A stretch of 9,949 nucleotides of DNA from Desulfonatronaceae bacterium UBA663 (GCA_002299865.1 DBNV01000103.1:4528-14476), one strand, 5' to 3'; shown: positions 1 through 6,912, numbered from the stretch's first letter. Translations and numbers: made by a program. The notes: a model not told the origin generated them from the letters alone.

Positions 1-22
1 CGGCAAGAGCCCGGCAAGAGCC
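1..22. repeat. 11-bp perfect tandem duplication
   Basis: The unit CGGCAAGAGCC occurs twice head to tail at 1-11 and 12-22. Eleven is not a multiple of three, so inside a coding region a copy change would shift the frame. It touches the window edge, so further copies to the left cannot be excluded. Confidence 0.6.
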
Positions 23-63
23 TATTCAGCAACGACGCCGATGAAACCCGTAAGCGGCTTTAA
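1..63 (+). CDS. Possible C-terminal end of a rightward gene entering from the left edge (very uncertain)
   Basis: Frame 1 is open from the window edge and ends at TAA 61-63, giving a 20-residue hydrophilic tail that finishes in TRKRL. The composition is plausible for a protein C-terminus, and the position would make it convergent with the antiporter operon. Frame 2 is also open, to TGA at 83-85, and no start or domain is visible, so the call rests only on an open frame and location. I do not recognise a family. Confidence 0.2.
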   Translation, partial: RQEPGKSLFSNDADETRKRL

Positions 64-91
64 GTCGGCGGTGCGATGTGTTTGAAAACTT

Positions 92-124
92 AAAAAAGAA
101 GACGGGCTTCTTTTACGAAGCCCG
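92..124 (-). terminator. Rho-independent terminator of the antiporter operon
   Basis: Read on the minus strand, a perfect 8-bp stem CGGGCTTC / GAAGCCCG (plus-strand arms 117-124 and 103-110) encloses a 6-base loop and is followed by TCTTCTTTTTT (102-92). It starts about 40 bases after the stop codon of the last antiporter gene. On the plus strand the hairpin is followed by a mixed sequence without a T-run, so it should act only on leftward transcription. Confidence 0.88.
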
Positions 125-162
125 AGAGCGATGGTCAATGTTTGGCAAGGAGCAAAAACTAT

Positions 163-1887
163 CTAAAAGAGGCTCCATCCGGCGATAAGCACCGTGACCA
201 AAAGAGTCAGGGCGATGGGCACGCCCAACGGAGAGCGATCCACGTCCGGATCAAACTCCCGGCGAGGCAGGCGCATGGTGCGCAACAAGAGAACCGGGTG
301 AATGGACAGGGACGAGACAAAGCTGGCGAAGCGGAAGGCCAGGCGATCGCAGGTATCGAAAAAGACATTCACCCAGCCTATGAAGACCTTTCGAAAAACA
401 GGAGCCGAGGTCCGGAAGAACCAGTCGGTGTCCAGAGAGATCTTGTCCTTGGGCGTCAGTTTGGCTCGCACTACCCAGAACCCCAGAAAGGTGAAGATCA
501 AGATCTGAATCGCTTCAACCAGGTGCGGGATGATGAAGGGACGGAAGTCCACCATCAGATACGGTAGCTTCCTGTACAGAAAGTCCGGAAAGATGCCGTA
601 AAAAATGCACAACAAGGACGTGACGGCCATGGCCGCCATCATGCCGGTGGGAATAGGCTTGAGCTGATAATCGGCCTTTTTTTCGTGAAACCAGGTGTAG
701 TAGGGCAGTTTGATGCCCACGGAAAGGAAGGTGCCTACGGAGGCCAGGATCAGCAGGAATTTGGCAAGATAATAGTAGCTCTCACCGGCTGCCGCGAGGA
801 TGATGAACTTACTGGTGAAGCCGTTGAACAGGGGCGCACCGGAGATAGAAAGACCCCCTATGATATAGAAGATCAGGACCCAGCGCATCCGCGAGGCCAA
901 CGCACCCAGTTGGTGCAGCTTGCTGGCGCCCGTGGCGTACAATACCGCGCCCGCGCACATGAACATGAGAGTCTTATACAGAATATTGTTGTAGGCGTGG
1001 GCTGTGGCACCGTTGATGGCCAGTTCCGTGCCGATGCCGATGCCCGCGACCATGTAACCCACCTGGCTGACGATGTGATGCCCCAGAATTTCCCGGATGT
1101 CGTTGGCCAGAAATGCGTAGGTGACGCCGTAGAGGGTCATGACCACGCCCATGGTCAAGAGAATGGGCCAGCCTGGGAACAGGACGGCCAGAACGTAGAC
1201 CGCAACTTTCGTGGTGAAGGCGCTTAAGAACACCGAACCCGTTACCGTGGCCTTGGGATAACTGTCCGGGAGCCAGGAGTGGAAAGGCACCATGGCCGCG
1301 TTGATGGCCACGCCGGCCAGGATCAGCCATGCGGCCATGGATTCGCCCGGAGTGAAGCTTGTCAATAAGAGCGAGCCGGTGGTTTGGACATGGATCACGA
1401 TACCGCCCAGGAGCAAGCCGCCTCCCAGAAGATGGTACAGCAGATAGCGCATGCCCGCACCTTGCGCTTCCTTGGTCCGTCTGGCCCAGATCAGATAGGT
1501 GGAGCCGGCGACCATGACTTCCCAGCAGACCAGCAGGGTGAAAAAATCGCCGCTGAAGGTTACACCCAGGGCGCCGCCGGCGTAGAGCAGGGCCGCGCAC
1601 TGCTGACCGGTTTCACGCATGTGCAGGGAGTAGATGCCCCCCAAGAGGGCGATCAGGGCGAAGATGATGCCGAAAACGCGGCTTAAATCCGTTACTTGCA
1701 GGACGACCAGTTCATAGCCGGCAAAGGGCATGGTCAACACCGTGCCCACGGGCAAGGTCAAGGCAAGGTACAGCGCCGCCGCTGGAAAGGCTAGAAAGGC
1801 GACCGGGCGGATCTTTTGCGGCAACAGGGGCAGAATGAGCAGCCCCAGCCACATGGCAAGAACGGGAGGCAGCTCAATGATGGGCAT
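163..1887 (-). CDS. Third large antiporter subunit, NuoL/M/N-like, with C-terminal lateral-helix extension
   Basis: This 574-residue polytopic membrane protein belongs to the proton-conducting family shared by MrpA, MrpD and complex I NuoL/M/N. The start is ATG 1887, with AAAGGAG five bases upstream; it overlaps the preceding gene by 14 bases. An upstream in-frame start would add only a lysine-rich stretch encoded by the previous gene's repeat. Visible sites are Glu123 (CWEVM, TM5), His203 in PFHSWLPDSYP, Lys227 (TTKVAVY, TM8), Lys305 (LYKTLMF) and Lys360 (NGFTSKF, TM12). At the TM7 lysine position the residue is Asn196, unlike the two sister subunits. It is 65 to 76 residues longer than its sisters: after a helix near 451-472 comes an LDTDWFFR motif, an amphipathic stretch (about 490-540) and a final helix (553-573). 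This resembles the traversing helix and last helix of NuoL. The WLPDSYP and TKV context is MrpD-like. It is the last gene before the terminator. Confidence 0.9.
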   Translation of the reverse strand: MPIIELPPVLAMWLGLLILPLLPQKIRPVAFLAFPAAALYLALTLPVGTVLTMPFAGYELVVLQVTDLSRVFGIIFALIALLGGIYSLHMRETGQQCAALLYAGGALGVTFSGDFFTLLVCWEVMVAGSTYLIWARRTKEAQGAGMRYLLYHLLGGGLLLGGIVIHVQTTGSLLLTSFTPGESMAAWLILAGVAINAAMVPFHSWLPDSYPKATVTGSVFLSAFTTKVAVYVLAVLFPGWPILLTMGVVMTLYGVTYAFLANDIREILGHHIVSQVGYMVAGIGIGTELAINGATAHAYNNILYKTLMFMCAGAVLYATGASKLHQLGALASRMRWVLIFYIIGGLSISGAPLFNGFTSKFIILAAAGESYYYLAKFLLILASVGTFLSVGIKLPYYTWFHEKKADYQLKPIPTGMMAAMAVTSLLCIFYGIFPDFLYRKLPYLMVDFRPFIIPHLVEAIQILIFTFLGFWVVRAKLTPKDKISLDTDWFFRTSAPVFRKVFIGWVNVFFDTCDRLAFRFASFVSSLSIHPVLLLRTMRLPRREFDPDVDRSPLGVPIALTLLVTVLIAGWSLF

Positions 1888-2152
1888 CGGTGCTCCTTTC
1901 GTCTTTTTGGTCGTCTTTTTGGCCCTCTTTTTGGTCCGCAACAAGGGCGATTTTGTCGTAGTAATCTGGTTTCTGGTAAATCATTAGGTTCCCAAGGATC
2001 TTGGCCCCAAAAATCAGCAGCCAGCAGCCGATAAAGCCGAATACAGCGAAAAATCCGGGGATTCTTTCCCACCAATAGCGGGATTCAATGAACTGACCGA
2101 TGATCGTGGCCACGGTCAGCAGGGCTAGAGCGATCCAATGCCAGGTTTTCAC
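1874..2152 (-). CDS. Small two-helix membrane protein of the antiporter operon, function unknown
   Basis: This 92-residue protein starts with GTG 2152, set in a GTGA overlap with the stop of the preceding subunit; GGGAGGG lies five bases upstream. Two hydrophobic helices are visible (about 5-21 and 32-53), joined by a short WWERIP turn. They are followed by GAKILG, a QKPDYYD motif, and a highly charged tail (71-92) made of DQKE-type repeats. Conserved-looking Trp, Pro, Gly and Tyr residues and the tight packing between two antiporter genes argue that it is real. From memory, small proteins with an IPGF...FGF...GC...AK.LG...YYD pattern occur beside Mrp-type clusters in other bacteria, but I cannot name the family. 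An accessory or assembly subunit of the complex is an inference from context. The two helices could fill a role like a small complex I membrane subunit. Confidence 0.85.
   Translation of the reverse strand: MKTWHWIALALLTVATIIGQFIESRYWWERIPGFFAVFGFIGCWLLIFGAKILGNLMIYQKPDYYDKIALVADQKEGQKDDQKDERSTDAHH
1901..1936 (-). repeat. Three imperfect 12-bp tandem repeats coding a charged protein tail
   Basis: The plus-strand units are GTCTTTTTGGTC (1901-1912), GTCTTTTTGGCC (1913-1924) and CTCTTTTTGGTC (1925-1936). On the minus strand each unit has an A5 run, and together they encode DQKE-GQKD-DQKD in the 92-residue gene. The array lies directly upstream of the Shine-Dalgarno sequence of the next gene (about 1892-1899). 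Confidence 0.85.
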
Positions 2153-3678
2153 GGCAACCCTCCCGCAGCGATCAGGCTCGCCGGCAGATGAAAGACACTC
2201 TGTGTGACGCTTGACGCCAGATCAAAGAGATTGAAAAACAGGTTTGGCTGGAAGCCGAAGAGAATGGACAGGGTGGCGGCAATGCAGATGGGGATGACCA
2301 TAAAGAGTGAGGCTTCGCCGTGATGAGCCAGATCCTTGCCTCCTTCCTTGAAAAAGGCGCGGTGCACGATGGGGAGGAGGTAGGCAGCGTTGAGCAGGCC
2401 GCTGATCAGGAAAATCCCCAAGATGACTAATTGATCGGCCTGCAAGGCGCCGCGGCAGAGGAACCATTTGCTGACAAAGGCGTTGATGGGCGGTATTCCG
2501 CTCAAGCCCAGGGCCCCGATGGTAAAAGCGGCCATGGTCCAAGGCATGACTTTTCCGATGCCGTCCAGTTGGGAGACCTCGGTCTTGTGCAGGTTGACGT
2601 AGACGGCCCCGGCGCAGAAGAACAGGGCGATCTTGGTGGTGGCGTGGGACGAGAGGTGGAGCAGACCGCCGGTGAAGCCGTCCGGGGTGAGCAGGGCCAT
2701 TCCCAGGACGATGTAGGACAGATGTGCCACCGTGGAATAGGCCAGCCGGTGCTTGAAGTTGTTCTGCTTCAGGGCGATGAGCGAGGCCAGCAGGACGGTG
2801 GCCCCGGCAAAGGTGGCCAGGATCAGGTTCAAGCTGAAGGCGTGCATCACCTCGGGACCGAAAATAAAGCCCACCACGCGGATCACGCCGAAAGTGCCGG
2901 CCTTTACAACGGCCACGGCATGGAGCAGGGCGGAAACCGGCGTGGGCGCGATCATGGCCGCCGGGAGCCAGCTCTGCAGGGGCATGATGCCCGCCTTAAC
3001 CCCCACGCCAGCGATGAACAAGATGAAGACCACCTTGATCAGGGTCGGATCAAGCAAAACATCGCCGAATATGCCGCCCGGCTTGAAGTCCAGGGTCCCG
3101 GCGATGAAGTAGGTCAACCCAATGGCCGCGATGAGCACGAGACCGGCGCTCAGGGCGTACACCAGATACTGCCTGCCGATACGGATGGCCTCGGCGCTTT
3201 CCTTATGAACGACCAAGGGATAGGTAGCTATGGACAGAATTTCGTAAAAAATCAAGAAGGTGAGCAGGTTTGCGGAAAAGGCGATGCCGATGGTGGCTGA
3301 CAGACAGACCGCAAAACTGGCAAAATAGCGCGTCTGTTTTTCTTCGCCGGCGCCCCGCATATAACCGATGGAATAAAAGGAGGTCAGAATCCACAAGCCC
3401 GAAGCCGTCACGGCGAAGAAAAGCCCCACTGGGTCGGCTTTGAGCTGCAAGGCGATTCCCGGGGATATTTCCAGAATGGTGAATTCAGCGACGCGCCCGG
3501 CAAGAGCGTCAGGGAGCAGGGACAAAACTAGGGCAAACTTGATGAACGCCGCGGCCAGGGTCCAGAATTCCCGCACGTTGGGCTGGTTAGAACTGGCGTA
3601 GATCAGCGGGACCGCTGCCAGGGAGACCAAAACCGCCAGAAAGGGAATGGGGGATGTATAAGTGACGATATCGTACAT
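2149..3678 (-). CDS. Second large antiporter subunit, MnhD/NuoL-like
   Basis: This 509-residue polytopic membrane protein is of the MrpA/MrpD/NuoL family, thought to carry H+ (or to couple H+ and Na+) across the cytoplasmic membrane. The start is ATG 3678, with GGGAAGG five bases upstream and a 12-base gap from the previous stop. Expected buried charges are present: Glu146 (FYEILS, TM5), Lys228 (GVKAGIMP, TM7), Lys259 (VVKAG, TM8), Lys349 (TTKIALFF) and Lys404 (AFVSKWF, TM12). His253 sits in SALLHAVAVVKAG. The APTPVSALLHAVAVVKAG region is closer to MrpA/NuoL and to one MnhD subgroup than to the first subunit of this operon. One oddity is that the His usual after the TM7 break (PLHxWLP) is Gln235. 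Length is normal for an MrpD-like protein. Which of the three large subunits substitutes for the MrpA N-terminal part cannot be settled by eye; this one is the best candidate. Confidence 0.92.
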   Translation of the reverse strand: MYDIVTYTSPIPFLAVLVSLAAVPLIYASSNQPNVREFWTLAAAFIKFALVLSLLPDALAGRVAEFTILEISPGIALQLKADPVGLFFAVTASGLWILTSFYSIGYMRGAGEEKQTRYFASFAVCLSATIGIAFSANLLTFLIFYEILSIATYPLVVHKESAEAIRIGRQYLVYALSAGLVLIAAIGLTYFIAGTLDFKPGGIFGDVLLDPTLIKVVFILFIAGVGVKAGIMPLQSWLPAAMIAPTPVSALLHAVAVVKAGTFGVIRVVGFIFGPEVMHAFSLNLILATFAGATVLLASLIALKQNNFKHRLAYSTVAHLSYIVLGMALLTPDGFTGGLLHLSSHATTKIALFFCAGAVYVNLHKTEVSQLDGIGKVMPWTMAAFTIGALGLSGIPPINAFVSKWFLCRGALQADQLVILGIFLISGLLNAAYLLPIVHRAFFKEGGKDLAHHGEASLFMVIPICIAATLSILFGFQPNLFFNLFDLASSVTQSVFHLPASLIAAGGLP

Positions 3679-3690
3679 TGCAGCCTTCCC

Positions 3691-5187
3691 TTACAGCCAG
3701 CCGGGGATCATGGGCACGATGACGTTGGTGACGATCCAGGCGTTGGCCAGACCAAGCACCAGGAGACCTGCCGCAAAAACAAGTGTTGGGACGAGCATGG
3801 ATGCAGGGGCTTCGTTCCGGGGAATGTTCTGGGTGCTGGCGTCAACGGCCCCGGCTTCCTGAGGTTTGAGGTACATGCGCTCCAACACCCGGAAGAAATA
3901 GACCGCGTTGAGCAGGGTGCTCGCCAGGAGCACTACGAGGAAAATCCAGTGGGACTGCTCAATGGCCCCCAGGACCAGATACCACTTGCTGAAGAATCCC
4001 GCCGTGGGAGGCAGACCGATCATGGAGATGGCGGCCAGGGCGAATGCCGCAGATGTCCAGGGCATGGAGGAGCGCAGGCTGTTGGTCATGTTAGGGATGA
4101 AACTGTGCCCTTGGCGCAGGCGCAGGTTGCCGCTGACAAAGAACAGACAGGCCTTCATGCAGGCATGGTTTAAGGCGTGCAGCACGGCCCCGATAAAGCC
4201 CAGGGGAGAGGCCAGACCGATGCCCAGAGCGATGTAGCCGACCTGGGCCACGCTGCTGTAAGCAAGCACGCGTTTCATTTCCTTCTGGCAGATGGCCATC
4301 ACGGATCCCCAGATGACCCCCGCCGCGCCGAGGAATCCTACAATCTGGATGAGATGCAGGTCGTTGCGCAGAAAATCCGGTTCCACCATGAAGAACATGA
4401 TTCGCAACAGGACATAGGCCGCGACCTTGGTTCCGATGGCTGCGCTTAGGGCTGCGGCCGTGGAAGAGGCGTAGGTGTAAGCGTCCGGCATCCAGATGTG
4501 CATCGGGAAGAGGGCCATCTTCAGCCCGATGCCCAGAATGATGAGCACTAGGCCGAGGATCACCGGGGTAGTGTCTTGCACCAAAGGCAGCATGCGGGAC
4601 ATGTCGGCCATGTTCAGGGTGCCCGTGCTGATGAACAGGAAGGCTACGCCCAACAGGTAAAAGGCCGTGCCAATGGTACCCAAGATCAGATAGCGAAACG
4701 CGGCAATCGGGGCCCGGCGATCGCCGATGGCGACCAGGGCGTAGCCGGCCACGGCGGCTATTTCCAGGAATACGAAGAGATTGAAGAGGTCGCCGGTCAT
4801 GACCATGCCGGTAAGACCGCCCAGCAGCAGCATGGAAAGACTGTAAAAGGGTATTTCCTTGATTGGGGTCTCAAAGGGTACGCTCACCTTGCCGTAAATC
4901 ATCACCAGGAGGGTGACGCCGGACAGCAGGACGCAGAAAAAGGCCGCCAGGGGGTCCAGGACGAACTCAATGCCGATGGGTGGCATCCAGCCGGCAACAT
5001 GATAGCTGATGGGCCCGTGGATCAGCACCTCGTGCAGGCCGGCCACCGAGAAATACAAGGCCAGGGCTGAGACGAAGGTCGCGGTGAGCTGGGCCAGGGA
5101 TTGCCGGATCGCCCCCAGCAGAGGGATGAGCAGGGCGCTCAACAGGAAGATCACCGGAACCAGGACGGAGTATTGGGAGCCGATCAC
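3691..5187 (-). CDS. mrpD: First large antiporter subunit, MrpD/MbhH-like
   Basis: This is a 498-residue proton-conducting antiporter subunit. I place the start at GTG 5187, which forms a GTGA overlap with the stop of mrpC. The same frame stays open upstream to 5409, but that stretch is Pro/Arg/His/Gly-rich, lies wholly on top of mrpC and has no membrane character. Key residues are Glu142 (VFLEIAAVAGYAL, TM5), Lys223 (GLKMALFPMH, TM7), His230, Lys254 (GTKVAAYVLLR, TM8), Lys345 (ACMKACLFF) and Lys401 (GFFSKWYL, TM12). The VLAYSSVAQVGYI segment is typical of the family. Its position straight after mrpC matches mrpD in Mrp operons and mbhH in membrane-bound hydrogenase clusters. All residues needed for proton transfer appear intact, so it is likely active in pumping. 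TAA ends the gene and a 12-base gap leads to the next subunit. Confidence 0.93.
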   Translation of the reverse strand: MIGSQYSVLVPVIFLLSALLIPLLGAIRQSLAQLTATFVSALALYFSVAGLHEVLIHGPISYHVAGWMPPIGIEFVLDPLAAFFCVLLSGVTLLVMIYGKVSVPFETPIKEIPFYSLSMLLLGGLTGMVMTGDLFNLFVFLEIAAVAGYALVAIGDRRAPIAAFRYLILGTIGTAFYLLGVAFLFISTGTLNMADMSRMLPLVQDTTPVILGLVLIILGIGLKMALFPMHIWMPDAYTYASSTAAALSAAIGTKVAAYVLLRIMFFMVEPDFLRNDLHLIQIVGFLGAAGVIWGSVMAICQKEMKRVLAYSSVAQVGYIALGIGLASPLGFIGAVLHALNHACMKACLFFVSGNLRLRQGHSFIPNMTNSLRSSMPWTSAAFALAAISMIGLPPTAGFFSKWYLVLGAIEQSHWIFLVVLLASTLLNAVYFFRVLERMYLKPQEAGAVDASTQNIPRNEAPASMLVPTLVFAAGLLVLGLANAWIVTNVIVPMIPGWL

Positions 5188-5561
5188 TTCATCCGCTCCA
5201 GAAGGGTTGGTTCGTCCAGGGTTTTGTATTCGCGATAGATGGCAATGAGCAGGGCTAAGGAAACCCCCAGGGTGACCACGGCCACGACAATGGCCGTGAG
5301 CATCAGGGTGTGTGGAAGAGGGTTGTGGTAGAGGTCCGGGTTTTCCAGGCCGAGCCTTTTGTCCACAACGGTGACCATAGCGCCGTCCTTGTGGGCGCTG
5401 ACGATCCAAAACATGATGACCGCTGCCTGGATAATGGACAGGCCCAGGGCCTTCTTCATCAGATTGTGTTTGACCATCGCGCCGTACAAGCCGATGGTGA
5501 ACAGTAGCGCCAAAAAGATGTAGGCGTAATATCCTTCAATGAATTCAAGCATGGTCAACAT
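5184..5561 (-). CDS. mrpC: Antiporter subunit MrpC (NuoK-like)
   Basis: This is a 125-residue protein with three membrane helices (about 12-32, 37-55 and 86-108), homologous in type to complex I NuoK. It is part of the core that couples the small subunits to the large antiporter subunits. Diagnostic motifs are KKALGLSIIQAAVIMF in the second helix and NPLPHTLMLTAIVVA leading into the third. Length matches the family (about 110-125). ATG 5561 overlaps the mrpB stop by 7 bases; an in-frame ATG at 5552 is an alternative. Neither has a clear Shine-Dalgarno sequence, so translation probably depends on coupling to mrpB. A 60-80 loop with several charged residues should face the aqueous side. Confidence 0.93.
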   Translation of the reverse strand: MLTMLEFIEGYYAYIFLALLFTIGLYGAMVKHNLMKKALGLSIIQAAVIMFWIVSAHKDGAMVTVVDKRLGLENPDLYHNPLPHTLMLTAIVVAVVTLGVSLALLIAIYREYKTLDEPTLLERMK

Positions 5562-6040
5562 CCCAGGAGGTCATCGTAAATGGCCACGAGGGTGGTCATT
5601 ACAGTCATGGTCACGCCTACTTCAACCAACAGGATCCCGTAATAGCGCAACCAGGCGGGTTCCAGCCACGGCCACAGGAGGTGGAGGTAGTGATAATCAA
5701 GATATTTACCGCCAAAGATGACGGTCAGCAGTCCGGTTCCGGCAAAAATCAAGGCGCCGACGGCGCTCAGGCGCAACGTGATCCAGGTGGGCATGATGTT
5801 CTGGCTCAAGCCCGGGCCCAGGGCCAGACGCAGGAGGAGAATCCCGGCGGCCAAAAGCACGCCGCCCTGAAAACCGCCTCCGGGGCTGTAGTGGCCATGA
5901 AAAAAGACATATATACCGATGAGCAGGATGCAGGGTGCAATCCCGCGGCAGGCAACGTGGATGATCGGGCTCTCTGTGGGGGATTTCATCCCCTCTTCGA
6001 CGCAAGAGGGAGCGGTTTCTTTTTCAGGGTTGGGCGTCAT
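5555..6040 (-). CDS. mrpB: Antiporter subunit MrpB/MnhB (MbhF-like)
   Basis: This 161-residue membrane protein is identified by the MnhB signature GHYSPGGGFQGGV (49-61) and by YGILLVEVGVTMTVMTTL (134-151) in the last helix, with Glu140 buried. There are four likely helices: 29-46, 60-78, 88-110 and 132-154. The N-terminal 25 residues are hydrophilic and acidic and are not part of the conserved domain. ATG 6040 overlaps the upstream stop as ATGA, so translation is coupled to the MbhE-like gene. In the family this subunit packs against the small subunits that replace the MrpA C-terminus; that placement is family knowledge and not visible here. Confidence 0.93.
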   Translation of the reverse strand: MTPNPEKETAPSCVEEGMKSPTESPIIHVACRGIAPCILLIGIYVFFHGHYSPGGGFQGGVLLAAGILLLRLALGPGLSQNIMPTWITLRLSAVGALIFAGTGLLTVIFGGKYLDYHYLHLLWPWLEPAWLRYYGILLVEVGVTMTVMTTLVAIYDDLLGC

Positions 6041-6339
6041 GGCACTCTCCTGCGGACGTTCAGGATGAAAAAGCAGGCGATGCCGCCGACAAAGACGACG
6101 ATGACCTCGCCCAAAGTGTCAAGGCTCCGATAGTCAGCCAAAATGACTGTAACCATGTTCGGCGTCTTGGTGTCTGCGTAGGCATGCATGATATAGTACG
6201 CGCCCGCCACCGGCGTTCCCACGAGATTGACCGTTTGGTGCGCCGGGGCGGCGAGATCCCCGCGGGGCGGCAGATCAACCACGGCGGCGAGAAGGATGCC
6301 CAAAAACGCCAAAAGCAGGAGATACTGGAACGTTTTCAA
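6037..6339 (-). CDS. MbhE-like antiporter subunit (counterpart of part of the MrpA C-terminus)
   Basis: This 100-residue protein has helices at about 5-21 and 76-94. The diagnostic segment is VTVILADYRSLDTLGE (63-78), which resembles the VTxIL-D-R-DTLGE region found in MbhE and in the C-terminal part of MrpA. The start is TTG 6339, making a TTGA overlap with the preceding stop; AAGGAAG lies about eight bases upstream and supports it. No ATG gives a better start. The region between the two helices holds PPRGDLAAPAH and a Tyr/His-rich stretch (48-54) that would be extracytoplasmic or membrane-edge. In MrpA this sequence is fused to the large subunit; here it is a separate gene as in mbh operons. 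Confidence 0.88.
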   Translation of the reverse strand: MKTFQYLLLLAFLGILLAAVVDLPPRGDLAAPAHQTVNLVGTPVAGAYYIMHAYADTKTPNMVTVILADYRSLDTLGEVIVVFVGGIACFFILNVRRRVP

Positions 6340-6581
6340 TCTCGACTCTTCCTTGTTGTCATAAAAACGGCGATAATGCTGAACACACCTACGGCGCCTG
6401 CTCCGACCACCGCTTCGGTGAAGGCCACGTCAACGGCGCCCAGGGAAACCATGACGGCCGCAGTCATGAAGGTGAATACGTTCAGCGTGACGACCGCGGC
6501 CAGAAGGTTGCGCACGCTCAAGCCCACAACGGCGGCTACCACAAGAATAACGAAGAGAAGGAATTCAACAACCCAATGCAT
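6336..6581 (-). CDS. MbhD-like DUF4040 antiporter subunit
   Basis: This 81-residue, almost wholly hydrophobic protein has three helices (about 5-22, 27-47 and 55-75). The DUF4040/MbhD signature LGAVDVAFTEAVVGAGAVGV is seen at 47-66, with Glu56 in a helix, the place of a membrane-embedded acidic residue in this family (equivalent to part of the MrpA C-terminal domain and similar to NuoJ). ATG 6581 lies 4 bases after the mrpG stop, with GAGGAG ten bases upstream. It overlaps the next gene by 4 bases. The length matches MbhD-type proteins. Confidence 0.9.
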   Translation of the reverse strand: MHWVVEFLLFVILVVAAVVGLSVRNLLAAVVTLNVFTFMTAAVMVSLGAVDVAFTEAVVGAGAVGVFSIIAVFMTTRKSRD

Positions 6582-6585
6582 CGGA

Positions 6586-6912
6586 CTACCGCTCCTCTTT
6601 TTCGTCTTTGTGCCCGTACCAAGGCTTCAGGCCGAACAACAGGGCCCTGCGGGCCAGGGCGTGGGTGGCGACGGGGTTGGTGAGGGCGACAAAAACGATG
6701 ATCAGCAGCAGCTTGGCGGCGCTCTGGCTGAACCCTTCAAATACGGCCAGTCCGCTGAGAAAGAGCAGAATGCCCAAGGTATCCACTTTGCTGGCGGCAT
6801 GGGTGCGGGTGTAAAAGTCCGGCAGGCGGCAGATGCCGATGCTGCCCACAAGCATGAAAAATGTGCCGCTCAACATCAGGATGACGGCCACGGCGTCCTG
6901 GAGGAAACTCAT
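6586..6912 (-). CDS. mrpG: Antiporter subunit MrpG/MnhG
   Basis: This is a 108-residue membrane protein with three helices (about 6-28, 45-60 and 65-82). The MnhG signature is clear: CRLPDFYTRTHAASKVDTLG (28-47) and TNPVATHALARRA (78-90). The charged C-terminus KDEKEER should be cytoplasmic. ATG 6912 overlaps the mrpF stop as ATGA. MrpG is one of the small subunits that, with MrpE and MrpF, form the outer part of the antiporter. Their individual roles are not defined by sequence. Confidence 0.95.
   Translation of the reverse strand: MSFLQDAVAVILMLSGTFFMLVGSIGICRLPDFYTRTHAASKVDTLGILLFLSGLAVFEGFSQSAAKLLLIIVFVALTNPVATHALARRALLFGLKPWYGHKDEKEER

Noticed and set aside
92..124. Bidirectional terminator serving a convergent gene on the plus strand
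   Set aside because: On the plus strand the stem is followed by AGAGCGATGG, with no T-run, so only leftward termination is supported.
1888..1944. 19-residue N-terminal extension (Lys/Thr-rich) of the third large subunit
   Set aside because: It is an out-of-frame reading of the 12-bp repeat in the preceding gene; ATG 1887 has an AAAGGAG at proper distance.
2431..3300. 289-residue open frame on the plus strand opposite the second large antiporter subunit
   Set aside because: Its Gly/Gln/Asp/His-rich composition is the usual reverse image of a hydrophobic membrane protein gene; no motif is present.
5188..5409. 74-codon N-terminal extension of the first large antiporter subunit
   Set aside because: The extension overlaps mrpC completely, is Pro/Arg/His-rich and non-membrane. 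The GTG at 5187 in a GTGA overlap begins exactly where membrane-type sequence starts.
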